From NCBI RefSeq assembly GCF_024343775.1, contig NZ_RJUF01000030.1, forward strand, positions 1-40,740: a stretch of DNA of 40,740 bases, in the 5' to 3' direction. The DNA comes from Lacihabitans soyangensis (GTDB taxonomy: Bacteria > Bacteroidota > Bacteroidia > Cytophagales > Spirosomataceae). Positions 33,532 through 40,740 of this stretch are shown here, piece after piece. The position numbers and the translations under genes were made by a program. How positions within the stretch are numbered: position 1 is the first letter of the stretch; each line of letters starts with the position of its first letter. A model generated the notes under the pieces. It was not told the DNA's origin. It ran no database searches and saw only the letters and a list, made by a program, of their open reading frames with translations.

Positions 33532-33894
33532 ATGAAATCTTTCTTTTTCTCCATATTATTACTTTTCTCCCTCAATTCTTTCGCTCAGTCAGACACCATT
33601 ACGGCTGCGACGGCCAAAAATTATATTGGAAAAGAAGTGGTATTAAAAGGAATTCTGAAAGGCGTAAAACCATATTCTGACCGAAATGGGAAAGATATCC
33701 TATTTTTAGATATTGATGAGAGTTTCCCCAACACCGAAATAGGTGTAACCGTATTTCCAGATGCAGTTCCAGAGGTAAAAATCACAAAAGAAGATATTGG
33801 AAGAACAGTCTTTATTACCGGGATTGTGCAAGACTACAAAGGCAAACCAAGTCTCCCTATAAGCGAAGGGAAGCAATTTAAGTATAAAGAATAG
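33532..33894 (+). CDS. small exported OB-fold-like protein
   Basis: A 120-residue protein with a Sec signal (MKSFFFSILLLFSLNSFAQ). The mature part of about 100 residues shows an OB-like strand order: AKNYIGKEVVLKGILKGVKPY, then DILFLDIDESFPNTEIGVTVFPD, then GRTVFITGIVQDYKGKPSLPI. This resembles exported OB-fold proteins of Bacteroidota, which have no known role. It is a lone gene with its own terminator, which overlaps the stop codon. The fold call is by pattern only. Confidence 0.8.
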   Translation: MKSFFFSILLLFSLNSFAQSDTITAATAKNYIGKEVVLKGILKGVKPYSDRNGKDILFLDIDESFPNTEIGVTVFPDAVPEVKITKEDIGRTVFITGIVQDYKGKPSLPISEGKQFKYKE

Positions 33895-33922
33895 CCAAAT
33901 TTCTTCCAAAATTTGGCTATTC
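33889..33922. terminator. bidirectional hairpin terminator
   Basis: GAATAGCCAAATTT (33889-33902) and AAATTTGGCTATTC (33909-33922) form a perfect 14-bp stem with a 6-base loop between two convergent genes. The TAG stop of the plus-strand gene is at 33892-33894, inside the stem. T tracts are weak on both sides. Confidence 0.75.
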
Positions 33923-33945
33923 AAAATATTGATTAATACGACATC

Positions 33946-34641
33946 TTACAAACACTCGCCTGACGCCACGTCGCAACTTTCGCCTGCATTAACTGGCATT
34001 TCGGCCTGCATTTCTTGCTGAATTTGGCGTAATGTATCAGCCAAAACTTGCGGTGGCTGAGCTCCGCTTATACCATATTTATCATTAAAAATGAAAAACG
34101 GAACGGCACTCACTCCTCTCGATTGAAAGTACGAAATCTTTTCTTTTACTTCTTCAAAAAGTGATTCATTGGCTAAAATGGTCACCACTTTCTCGGCTCC
34201 CCAGCCAAACTCAGTCATTATCTTTATGATATTTTCGGTCTTACTCAAGTCTGTGGCATCTTCGAAATAAGCTTTAAAAAACCTTTCCTTAAGTTTTGCC
34301 TTGAACCCTTCTTTTTCGGCTTCCAACATCAGTACATGAAGTGGCATGGTATTCATGGTGCGTTCCATTTTACTAAAATCAAAATGGATTCCTTCTGTGT
34401 CTCCCACACTTTCCATGTGTTGGAATATTTGTTGCACTTTTTCGTCACTACCAAACTTTTTTGCGTAGTAAGGTTTCAACTCTCTTCCCTCTTCGGGCAC
34501 AGTCAGGTCTAGTTGAAAAGGCTGCCAAGTGATGTCGGCTTTTATTTCAGGAACCATGGCCAAGGCTTTTTCCAAACGACTTTTACCAACATAACACCAT
34601 GGACACGCCACATCCGACACAATATCTATTTTTATATTCAT
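33946..34641 (-). CDS. DsbA family oxidoreductase, FrnE-like
   Basis: A 231-residue thioredoxin-fold protein of the DsbA/FrnE group. The redox motif is C13-P-W-C16 in DVACPWCYVGKSRL. ADITWQPFQLD, the helical insert, and VSAVPFFIFNDKYGISGAQPP with the cis-Pro loop follow as usual. A C-terminal tail carries two more Cys residues (ESCDVASGECL), as in FrnE. No signal peptide is present, so it acts in the cytoplasm, probably as a disulfide oxidoreductase or isomerase. It is convergent with the small exported protein gene and divergent from the S9 peptidase gene. Confidence 0.92.
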   Translation of the reverse strand: MNIKIDIVSDVACPWCYVGKSRLEKALAMVPEIKADITWQPFQLDLTVPEEGRELKPYYAKKFGSDEKVQQIFQHMESVGDTEGIHFDFSKMERTMNTMPLHVLMLEAEKEGFKAKLKERFFKAYFEDATDLSKTENIIKIMTEFGWGAEKVVTILANESLFEEVKEKISYFQSRGVSAVPFFIFNDKYGISGAQPPQVLADTLRQIQQEMQAEMPVNAGESCDVASGECL

Positions 34642-34691
34642 TTTTTTAGTCTAAATTTCGATGTCATTACAATCAACAATACAAAAAAACG

Positions 34692-36830
34692 ATGCGAAAA
34701 ATTCTATTTCTTCTCTTATTGGCTCATTTTTCTTTTGCCCAAACAGAAAAAATCCAAGTTACAGATCTTACAAAAATCAAAAATGTGGTATCTATCGTTA
34801 CCAATAATGATAAAGCCATTTATGCCCTAAAAACCATAGAACCAACGCCGGACAAACCTCTCGAATTCGATTATATCACAAATTTGTACCTGATAAATCT
34901 TCAAAATCCATCAAAGCATATTGCACTTACACGCGGAAACGAAGGTGCTAGCCAACCTGCATTGTCGCCTGATGGAAAAAGTCTGGCCTTTGTTCGTACG
35001 GTAAAGGACAAATCACAAATTTTTATAATGCCACTTGAGGGAGGTGAGCCTTGGCAATTGACGACTTCAAAATATGGAGCGAGTTCACCACAGTTTAGCC
35101 CAGATGGAAAAAGAATTCTTTTCTCGTCAAGTTTGAGTTTGAATGAAATACTTAATGACTCGGTTTTCAATGCCAAAAAGGAATTGCCCTCTTGGTCATT
35201 TGAAAAACCCGGTTTTAAATCCAACGATTTTTTGGTGGAGAAAAAAGGGGTAAAGGCTAATCCAGATGGCAATATTGAGGAAATCAGAGCCTACCTGAAC
35301 AAAGATGTAGTCGACAAAAAAGCCAAGGTATTGAACAGGTTAAATTTTCAAGGAGAGGCTACCGTAGAACCTGAAATGAGATTTAGCCATGTTTTTGAGA
35401 TAGAAATATTGGAAAATGCCAAAGCAAAAGCATTAACATCGGGTTATTGGTCTTTCCAGAATGTAAATTATACCCCTGACGGCAAAAGAATTATTGCCAC
35501 TACTGCGAAAGACGCCACCCAACACCCTGACAGAGAGCAAGAAAACAAAATCATTTCGATTGACCTCGCTTCGTTGAAGCAAACCACCATTTACGAAAAA
35601 GAAGGTAAAAGTTTTGGCGGCTTAAGCCTTTCGCCAAGTGGAACTAAAATAGCCCTGGTCATGAATGCGGCAAACGTGATGTCTCATGGTCAACTGTCTA
35701 CCATCAACGCTGACGGCACTGGCTTCAAAGAAATAAATTTTGACAGAGTTCCAAACAGCATAACTTGGTCAGCAGACGAAAAAAGTCTTTATTTCGTGGC
35801 CAATTCTAATGGTGGTGTTCCGGTTTTTAAATTAGATGTTACAAACGGTAAAGTCGATCGATTAACTGATTTTGAGTCGGGTATTGGTTCATTGGAGATT
35901 GTAAATCCAACAAAAGCCATTTTCGCTAAAAACGACGTTTCTAATCCACACGAAATCTATGTTTCGGACCTTACCTTTAAAAATCAAACTAAAATTAGCG
36001 ATATAAACACGCCTTGGATTAAAAACAAAAAACTGAGTTATCCTGAAAAACGAACCTTCAAAAACTCAGCAGGCCAAGAAATAGAATTTTGGATAATGAA
36101 ACCAACGGATTTCGTGGCAGGGAAAAAATATCCACTATTGCTCCAAATGCACGGTGGGCCTACTGCCATGTGGGGGCCAGGTGAGGCATCCATGTGGCAT
36201 GAGCTACAATATTTTGCTGCCCAAGGCTACGGAGTGGTATTTCCAAACCAAAGAGGATCAGGTGGTTATGGCAAAGACTTTCAGTTTTCTAACTACCGCG
36301 ATTGGGGCAAAGGCCCACAGGAAGATGCATTGGGAGCTACGAGCATAGCAGCCAAAGAAGCTTGGGTAGATACTTCCAAACAAGTAATAACAGGTGGTTC
36401 ATACGCTGGATATCTAACCGCTTGGATTATCGCTCATGACCATCGTTTTAAAGCTGCCTTTGCTCAACGGGGCGTTTATGACCTTACCACTTTCATGGGT
36501 GAAGGAAATGCCTGGAGACTCACGCCAAATTACTTTGGGCTACCATGGGACGACGAGGCCAAAACCAAAATAGACGCCAATTCGCCTTACACTTTTGTGG
36601 ATAAAATCAAAACGCCCTTACTCATTAAACATGGCGAAAACGATCTACGCACAGGTGTAATTCAGTCTGAAATGATGTTTAAAAGCCTAAAATATCTTGA
36701 AAAAGAAGTAGAATATGTAAGAATGCCAGGAGGAACCCATGAGCTCTCGAGAACAGGAAACGTACGCCAAAGAATAGACAGAATTCTAAGAATTTATGAA
36801 TTCTTCGAGAGATATATTTCCACAAAATAA
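34692..36830 (+). CDS. S9 family (prolyl oligopeptidase-like) peptidase
   Basis: A 712-residue exported serine peptidase with a Sec signal (cut near FSFAQ, residue 17). An N-terminal TolB/WD40-like beta-propeller (about 30-440) has repeated SPDGK motifs. The alpha/beta-hydrolase domain (about 460-712) holds the triad S570 (GGSYAGY), D651 (HGENDLRT) and H683 (GGTHELSR). LLLQMHGGP gives the oxyanion region. It resembles acylaminoacyl peptidases and dipeptidyl peptidases of subfamily S9C, acting on short peptides in the periplasm. It is probably a single-gene unit. Confidence 0.94.
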   Translation: MRKILFLLLLAHFSFAQTEKIQVTDLTKIKNVVSIVTNNDKAIYALKTIEPTPDKPLEFDYITNLYLINLQNPSKHIALTRGNEGASQPALSPDGKSLAFVRTVKDKSQIFIMPLEGGEPWQLTTSKYGASSPQFSPDGKRILFSSSLSLNEILNDSVFNAKKELPSWSFEKPGFKSNDFLVEKKGVKANPDGNIEEIRAYLNKDVVDKKAKVLNRLNFQGEATVEPEMRFSHVFEIEILENAKAKALTSGYWSFQNVNYTPDGKRIIATTAKDATQHPDREQENKIISIDLASLKQTTIYEKEGKSFGGLSLSPSGTKIALVMNAANVMSHGQLSTINADGTGFKEINFDRVPNSITWSADEKSLYFVANSNGGVPVFKLDVTNGKVDRLTDFESGIGSLEIVNPTKAIFAKNDVSNPHEIYVSDLTFKNQTKISDINTPWIKNKKLSYPEKRTFKNSAGQEIEFWIMKPTDFVAGKKYPLLLQMHGGPTAMWGPGEASMWHELQYFAAQGYGVVFPNQRGSGGYGKDFQFSNYRDWGKGPQEDALGATSIAAKEAWVDTSKQVITGGSYAGYLTAWIIAHDHRFKAAFAQRGVYDLTTFMGEGNAWRLTPNYFGLPWDDEAKTKIDANSPYTFVDKIKTPLLIKHGENDLRTGVIQSEMMFKSLKYLEKEVEYVRMPGGTHELSRTGNVRQRIDRILRIYEFFERYISTK

Positions 36831-36871
36831 AAATTGGTAATAATTAAATTTTTTTATTAAACTAATTTTTT

Positions 36872-36991
36872 TATATTTGCAACCAATGTTTTAGAATTAA
36901 AACATCACCCTCATTCATTTGAGGTGATTTATCATAGGTTAAAGTATTTTCGTCTTGGAAAGGCATTTGGGTCTCCCGAATGTCTTTTTTT
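36872..36991 (+). ncRNA. candidate small RNA with own -7 box and terminator
   Basis: TATATTTG (36872-36879) matches the -7 consensus, so an RNA could begin near 36885. Hairpins follow at 36886-36905 (ATGTTTT with AAAACAT) and 36904-36928 (ATCACCCTCA with TGAGGTGAT, one bulged C); they share two bases. The intrinsic terminator is AGGCATTTGGG (36961-36971) with CCCGAATGTCT (36975-36985), including two G-T pairs, then T to 36991. This would be an RNA of about 105 nt. No -33 TTG at normal spacing is seen, and the terminator could also serve the S9 gene. No known RNA family is identified. Confidence 0.4.
36961..36991 (+). terminator. intrinsic terminator downstream of the S9 gene
   Basis: An 11-bp stem with a TCT loop is followed by seven Ts. 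It would end either the candidate small RNA or read-through from the S9 peptidase gene, 130 bp upstream, before the SPOR lipoprotein gene. Confidence 0.85.
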
Positions 36992-37027
36992 ATTATACCA
37001 TATCATTCATTTACAAGACTAAATTGT

Positions 37028-37035
37028 TAATTTTG
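37028..37035 (+). promoter_or_regulatory. possible -7 box for the SPOR-gmd pair
   Basis: TAATTTTG matches TAnnTTTG, 20 bases before the start at 37056 and just after the terminator at 36961-36991. No well-spaced -33 TTG is found. Confidence 0.4.
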
Positions 37036-37055
37036 TGTCCAAATAATTGATAATT

Positions 37056-37607
37056 ATGAAGAAAAACGTGCTTTTCGTGAGTTTTCTTTGGATTTTGTCC
37101 TCTTGTATGAGCAAACTTAGTCCTAGCAAAGAAAGCAAAAACGTCGAAAAAATTACGGAATATTCTGAGGATTTGTCAGTATTCAGACCTAAATATGACC
37201 CCGTTGTTGAGGTCACAAAAATTGACAAAACAGATGCACCCAAAACGCCATCCACTCAAAGCAATTCGGCATCAACTCTAAAAAATGAAAATGAGGCAGT
37301 AGAAGCGGTTCTATCGCACATCAGAGATACCAATAAAAAATTAGCTGAAGGCAAGGGATACAGAATTCAGGTTTTTTCGGGAAACAATAAAATGGATTTT
37401 GAAGCTGCTAAAAGCTATTTATACAGAAATTTCTCCGAACTAGAGCTCTACGAATCATACAGTCAACCCACTTACAGAATTAAAGTTGGGGACTTTATAA
37501 GTATCGACGAAGCCAATAGATATTCAAGCGATCTAAAAAATAAATTTAGTACCGTAAGAATCATAAGCGATAAAATAAACGTAAAAAAAGCACTCGAAAT
37601 TAAATGA
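37056..37607 (+). CDS. SPOR domain lipoprotein
   Basis: A 183-residue lipoprotein with lipobox LSSC (Cys 16) and a Ser/Lys/Thr-rich linker. A C-terminal SPOR-type domain begins at [25 protein letters not shown] and continues through [25 protein letters not shown] domains bind glycan strands lacking stem peptides, usually at the septum. The start is ATG 37056; the open frame extends only three codons further, to a TTG. Its stop overlaps the gmd start by four bases (ATGA), so the two are likely translationally coupled. Confidence 0.88.
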   Translation: MKKNVLFVSFLWILSSCMSKLSPSKESKNVEKITEYSEDLSVFRPKYDPVVEVTKIDKTDAPKTPSTQSNSASTLKNENEAVEAVLSHIRDTNKKLAEGKGYRIQVFSGNNKMDFEAAKSYLYRNFSELELYESYSQPTYRIKVGDFISIDEANRYSSDLKNKFSTVRIISDKINVKKALEIK

Positions 37608-38704
37608 AAAAAGCACTCATAACAGGTGTAACAGGCCAAGATGGAGCCTATTTGGCGGAATTTTTATTACAAAAAGGATACGAAGTTCATGGTATAAAAA
37701 GAAGGGCGTCTTTGTTCAACACTGACCGTATTGACCACCTTTACAAAGACCTCCACGAAACCAATGTGAAATTCATACTTCACTATGGCGACTTGAGCGA
37801 CTCAACCAACATAATTAGAATTATACAAGAGGTTCAACCTGACGAGATCTACAACTTGGGAGCAATGTCTCACGTAAAAGTAAGTTTTGATGAACCCGAA
37901 TATACCGCCAATGTTGATGGAATCGGAACACTGAGAATTCTAGAGGCCGTTAGACTATTGGGATTGACAAAAACCTGTAGAATTTACCAAGCCTCCACAT
38001 CAGAACTTTATGGATTGGTTCAAGAAGTTCCACAGTCAGAAACCACACCTTTTTATCCGAGATCTCCTTATGCAGTTGCCAAATTATACGGTTACTGGAT
38101 TACGGTAAACTACCGCGAAGCCTACAATATGTATGCCTGCAATGGAATACTCTTTAACCACGAATCGCCTTTAAGAGGTGAAACTTTTGTGACAAGAAAA
38201 ATCACTAGAGCCGTTTCACAAATCGCCTTAGGCCAAGAAGAGTGCCTGTTTTTGGGTAATTTAGACGCCAAAAGAGACTGGGGACATGCCAAAGATTATA
38301 TTGAGGCCATGTGGTTAATTTTGCAACAAGACGTAGCCGAAGATTACGTAATTGCTACAGGAATTACAACAACCGTAAGAGATTTTGTGATAATGGCATT
38401 TGCTGAAGTTGGCATTACGCTTGAGTTCAAAGGCTCTGAAGACAAAGAAGAAGGATTTGTGGTTAGCTGTTCAAATCCTGAGTTTCAGTTGGAAATTGGA
38501 AAGAAAGTATTGGCGGTAGATCCTAAATATTACAGACCAACAGAGGTGGAATTGTTGATAGGTGATCCTACAAAATCACAAACTAAACTTGGTTGGAAAC
38601 CGAAATATGACCTTCCAGCATTGGTGAAAGAAATGGTAGCTGCTGATTTAGATTATTTCCAAAACCAACCGGTTTTTAACAAGGCCGGTATAAAAATTAG
38701 ATAA
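37604..38704 (+). CDS. gmd: GDP-mannose 4,6-dehydratase
   Basis: Gmd, 366 residues, converts GDP-mannose to GDP-4-keto-6-deoxymannose, the first step to GDP-fucose, GDP-rhamnose and related sugars. The NADP-binding [13 protein letters not shown] starts at residue 7. [19 protein letters not shown] is diagnostic. The catalytic residues are T132 and E134 (ASTSELYG), Y156 and K160 (YAVAK). [17 protein letters not shown] and [15 protein letters not shown] complete the pattern. The usual partner fcl (GDP-fucose synthase) does not follow; the next gene is def. The start is fixed by the ATGA overlap with the SPOR gene. Confidence 0.97.
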   Translation: MKKALITGVTGQDGAYLAEFLLQKGYEVHGIKRRASLFNTDRIDHLYKDLHETNVKFILHYGDLSDSTNIIRIIQEVQPDEIYNLGAMSHVKVSFDEPEYTANVDGIGTLRILEAVRLLGLTKTCRIYQASTSELYGLVQEVPQSETTPFYPRSPYAVAKLYGYWITVNYREAYNMYACNGILFNHESPLRGETFVTRKITRAVSQIALGQEECLFLGNLDAKRDWGHAKDYIEAMWLILQQDVAEDYVIATGITTTVRDFVIMAFAEVGITLEFKGSEDKEEGFVVSCSNPEFQLEIGKKVLAVDPKYYRPTEVELLIGDPTKSQTKLGWKPKYDLPALVKEMVAADLDYFQNQPVFNKAGIKIR

Positions 38705-38742
38705 TCGATAAGATTTCAACAAAAAATATAAGAATTTAAAAC

Positions 38743-39315
38743 ATGATTTATCCTATAGTAGCTTACGGAGCCCCTGTATTAAGGAAAGTTTGCGTTGATA
38801 TTCAGAAAGGCGAAATGGACGTAAAAAAAGTATCTGAGGATATGTTTGAGACGATGTACCATGCCTCTGGAGTAGGTTTGGCTGGACCACAAGTGGGCTT
38901 GGCTTATAGAATTTTTGTGGTAGATGGCGAAATCATGAACAAAGGAGCTGAAACAGAAGAAGATATTGACCAATCTTTGATAGGTTTCAAAAAGGTTTTC
39001 ATCAATGCACAAATAATTGAAGAAAAAGGTGAAAAATGGGCATATGAAGAAGGTTGCCTAAGCATACCTGGCGTAAGAGCAGATGTATACAGACCCGACA
39101 CCTTGGTTATCAAATACCTAGATACTGATTTCGTAGAACACACAGAAGAATATTCTGGACTAGCAGCCAGAATTATTCAGCACGAGTATGATCATATAGA
39201 AGGCGTGCTTTTCACCGACCACTTGGCACCGTTGAAAAAACAAATGCTCAAGAAAAGACTTGGAAATATCCAGAAAGGAATAGTGGATGCAGATTACAGA
39301 ATGAAATTTGCCTAA
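38743..39315 (+). CDS. def: peptide deformylase
   Basis: A metalloenzyme of 190 residues that removes the formyl group from nascent protein N-termini. All three motifs are present: GVGLAGPQVG (43-52; Gly replaces the second Ala of the usual GLAAPQ), EGCLS with metal ligand C105, and HEYDH with H147, E148 and H151. Its stop overlaps the start of the nitrilase gene by one base (TAATG). It lies 38 bp after gmd. Confidence 0.97.
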   Translation: MIYPIVAYGAPVLRKVCVDIQKGEMDVKKVSEDMFETMYHASGVGLAGPQVGLAYRIFVVDGEIMNKGAETEEDIDQSLIGFKKVFINAQIIEEKGEKWAYEEGCLSIPGVRADVYRPDTLVIKYLDTDFVEHTEEYSGLAARIIQHEYDHIEGVLFTDHLAPLKKQMLKKRLGNIQKGIVDADYRMKFA

Positions 39316-40085
39316 TGGATCAGAATCTCAAAATTAGTTTGATTCAGACCGACTTGGTTTGGGAAAATCCCCAGGCTAACCTACAAAATTTTGAAGAAAA
39401 AATAAATAGCGACAACAGTAACCCCGATTTGATTATCCTGCCTGAGATGTTCAATTCGGGGTTTTCTATGCACTTTTCTGAAACCCATCCATCCAAAAGT
39501 CTAGCATGGCTTTCAAAGGTTTCTTCTGCCAGGCAAACCGCCATGTATGGTTCGCTGGCTATAACTGAAAACGGCGAAAACTATAATCGCGGGTGTTTCG
39601 TAAAACCAAATAGCGAAGAGCATTTTTACGACAAAAAACATCTTTTTAAGTATGGCAAAGAACACGAAACTTACACCGCAGGCACTGAAATCATAACGAT
39701 TGAACATAAAAACTGGAGAATAAGACCCTTGATTTGTTATGATTTAAGATTCCCTATTTGGAGTAGAAACACCGCACCATTTTACGACCTCCTAATTTAT
39801 GTAGCATCTTGGCCAATGGCACGCATAGAAGCTTGGAGAACGCTTCTCAAAGCTAGAGCGATAGAAAACCAATGTTATGTAGTTGGTGTAAATCGTATAG
39901 GAACAGATGGCAACAACCTGATTTACAACGGACAGTCTTTAGTCATTGACTTCACTGGAAAGATTCTATGCGATGCCGAGGAAAAAGACACCATTATATC
40001 CACAGAATTATCATTCGAAAACCTACAAAACTTCCGCACAAGATTCCCTTTTTTATCAGACGGAGACAGTTTTGAATTAAAATAA
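39315..40085 (+). CDS. nitrilase superfamily omega-amidase, YafV-like
   Basis: A 256-residue carbon-nitrogen hydrolase, the same length as E. coli YafV. The Glu-Lys-Cys triad is E44 (ILPEMFNSGF), K108 (YDKKHLF) and C141 (LICYDLRFP). WPMARIEAWRTLLKARAIENQCYVVGVNRIGTDG is characteristic of the omega-amidase group, which hydrolyses 2-oxoglutaramate as metabolite repair. It is cytoplasmic. The one-base overlap with def implies translational coupling. Confidence 0.93.
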   Translation: MDQNLKISLIQTDLVWENPQANLQNFEEKINSDNSNPDLIILPEMFNSGFSMHFSETHPSKSLAWLSKVSSARQTAMYGSLAITENGENYNRGCFVKPNSEEHFYDKKHLFKYGKEHETYTAGTEIITIEHKNWRIRPLICYDLRFPIWSRNTAPFYDLLIYVASWPMARIEAWRTLLKARAIENQCYVVGVNRIGTDGNNLIYNGQSLVIDFTGKILCDAEEKDTIISTELSFENLQNFRTRFPFLSDGDSFELK

Positions 40086-40211
40086 AAAAGGTAAGAATTT
40101 TGCCCCAAGAAACCTTACGTGGCTTAATTTTTGAACATTTTTTATTATTATTGCCTTTTGATAAATTACCTATTAAAATTTATTCTATAAACCGATAATT
40201 TTCAACAGCCC

Positions 40212-40740
40212 TTGAAGAGACTTTTACTATTTATACTGTTTACAACCAGCTTATCACAACTTACGGCTCAAGATATTTCGGTAGATATTTTGCAGCAGGG
40301 CAAGTCTTTTGCCGACTCCTCTTACTATGACATCATCAAGGTTGAGGACAAATTTTGGGTTGCAGGCAAATATGGTATACTGAAGTCACTTGACGCACAA
40401 GGGAACATAGAAAACATATCTTATCCGACCGAAGGTCTGGATATCTACAAACTCGAAAACCTAGACAATCAAACGGTTTTGGCCAGTGGCGACAAAGGAA
40501 CGCTATATATTCATGACCTCAAAACCAAGGCCTGGAAAACTATAAAAGTAAGAAATTACGAAAATGCCTGCTTTTATAATTTGGCTGTAGATAACCAAAA
40601 AAATATATTTTTGAGCGGCGGAAATTCAAAGATAGCCCATTCTGGAAAGAGTATTCCGAACGGATTTGTGTTGGTCTCCTCAGATATGGGTCAAACTTGG
40701 CGTCGGATTTACAAAAATACCTTCAACATGGTGTGGTGTG
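40212..40740 (+). CDS. exported beta-propeller-like protein, 5' part only
   Basis: An open frame runs off the right edge of the window; 176 codons are present. It begins at a TTG (40212), because an in-frame stop lies at 40188-40190 and no ATG is available. The product starts MKRLLLFILFTTSLSQLTAQ, a clear Sec signal. It continues with propeller-like repeats (DKFWVAGKYGILKSLDAQGN; NQTVLASGDKGTLYIHDL; FVLVSSDMGQTWRRIY), as in YCF48/BNR-type sialidase-like folds. Function is unknown. The 126 bp before it hold no clear promoter. Confidence 0.8.
   Translation, partial: MKRLLLFILFTTSLSQLTAQDISVDILQQGKSFADSSYYDIIKVEDKFWVAGKYGILKSLDAQGNIENISYPTEGLDIYKLENLDNQTVLASGDKGTLYIHDLKTKAWKTIKVRNYENACFYNLAVDNQKNIFLSGGNSKIAHSGKSIPNGFVLVSSDMGQTWRRIYKNTFNMVWC

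Overview
The window comes from an A+T-rich Bacteroidota chromosome, most likely a Cytophagales-type free-living aerobe. Signs of this are a complete SusC/SusD pair, many Sec- and lipoprotein-signal exported enzymes, a PASTA-tailed FtsI, starts without clear Shine-Dalgarno sequences, and repeated TAnnTTTG (-7) boxes. The genus cannot be fixed from sequence alone. I see no rRNA, tRNA, phage, transposase or CRISPR array.

Layout. (1) 1-6270, minus strand: a division/cell-wall operon rsmH-ftsL-ftsI, continued by an M14 carboxypeptidase, a CarboxypepD_reg-like protein and an unrecognised secreted protein. mraZ and murE are not in their usual places, and murF sits alone at 31.6-32.9 kb. (2) 6271-6724: a non-coding repeat cluster of hairpin-forming repeats, a 98-bp inverted-repeat element and a terminator. 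(3) 6725-10986, minus: secreted AbgB-like M20 amidohydrolase, lipoprotein glutaminyl cyclase, GH18 chitinase and an AraC regulator. (4) 11120-13430, plus: PhyH-type dioxygenase, exported Dabb protein, terminator, aldo/keto reductase. (5) 13420-14331, minus: a MerR-type regulator with a cobalamin-binding module like the CarH light sensors.

(6) 14495-27063, plus: a polysaccharide utilisation locus, the most interesting part. It opens with a membrane-spanning AraC-type regulator carrying two extracytoplasmic alpha-glucan-binding-like modules and seven membrane segments. A Bacteroidota-type promoter follows, then GH53 endo-galactanase, SusC, SusD, a SusE/F-like lipoprotein with three tandem starch-binding-like repeats, an internal terminator, an archaeal-type (GH13_7-like) alpha-amylase lipoprotein and a SusA-like GH13, closed by a strong terminator. 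The likely model is surface starch capture, cleavage, import and periplasmic trimming, with the regulator sensing alpha-glucan directly. The GH53 is the odd member.

(7) 27242-31176: SRPBCC protein, Tat-exported sugar isomerase-like protein, serine hydrolase and DEAD-box helicase. (8) 31177-31625: non-coding, with two palindromes and a three-copy 33-bp tandem repeat. (9) 31626-36830: murF, ogt, small exported OB-like protein, FrnE-like DsbA oxidoreductase and an S9 peptidase. (10) About 36872-36991: a possible small RNA unit with a -7 box, two hairpins and an intrinsic terminator. (11) 37056-40740, plus: SPOR lipoprotein overlapping gmd, then def overlapping a YafV-like nitrilase, and the start of an exported beta-propeller-like protein cut by the window edge.
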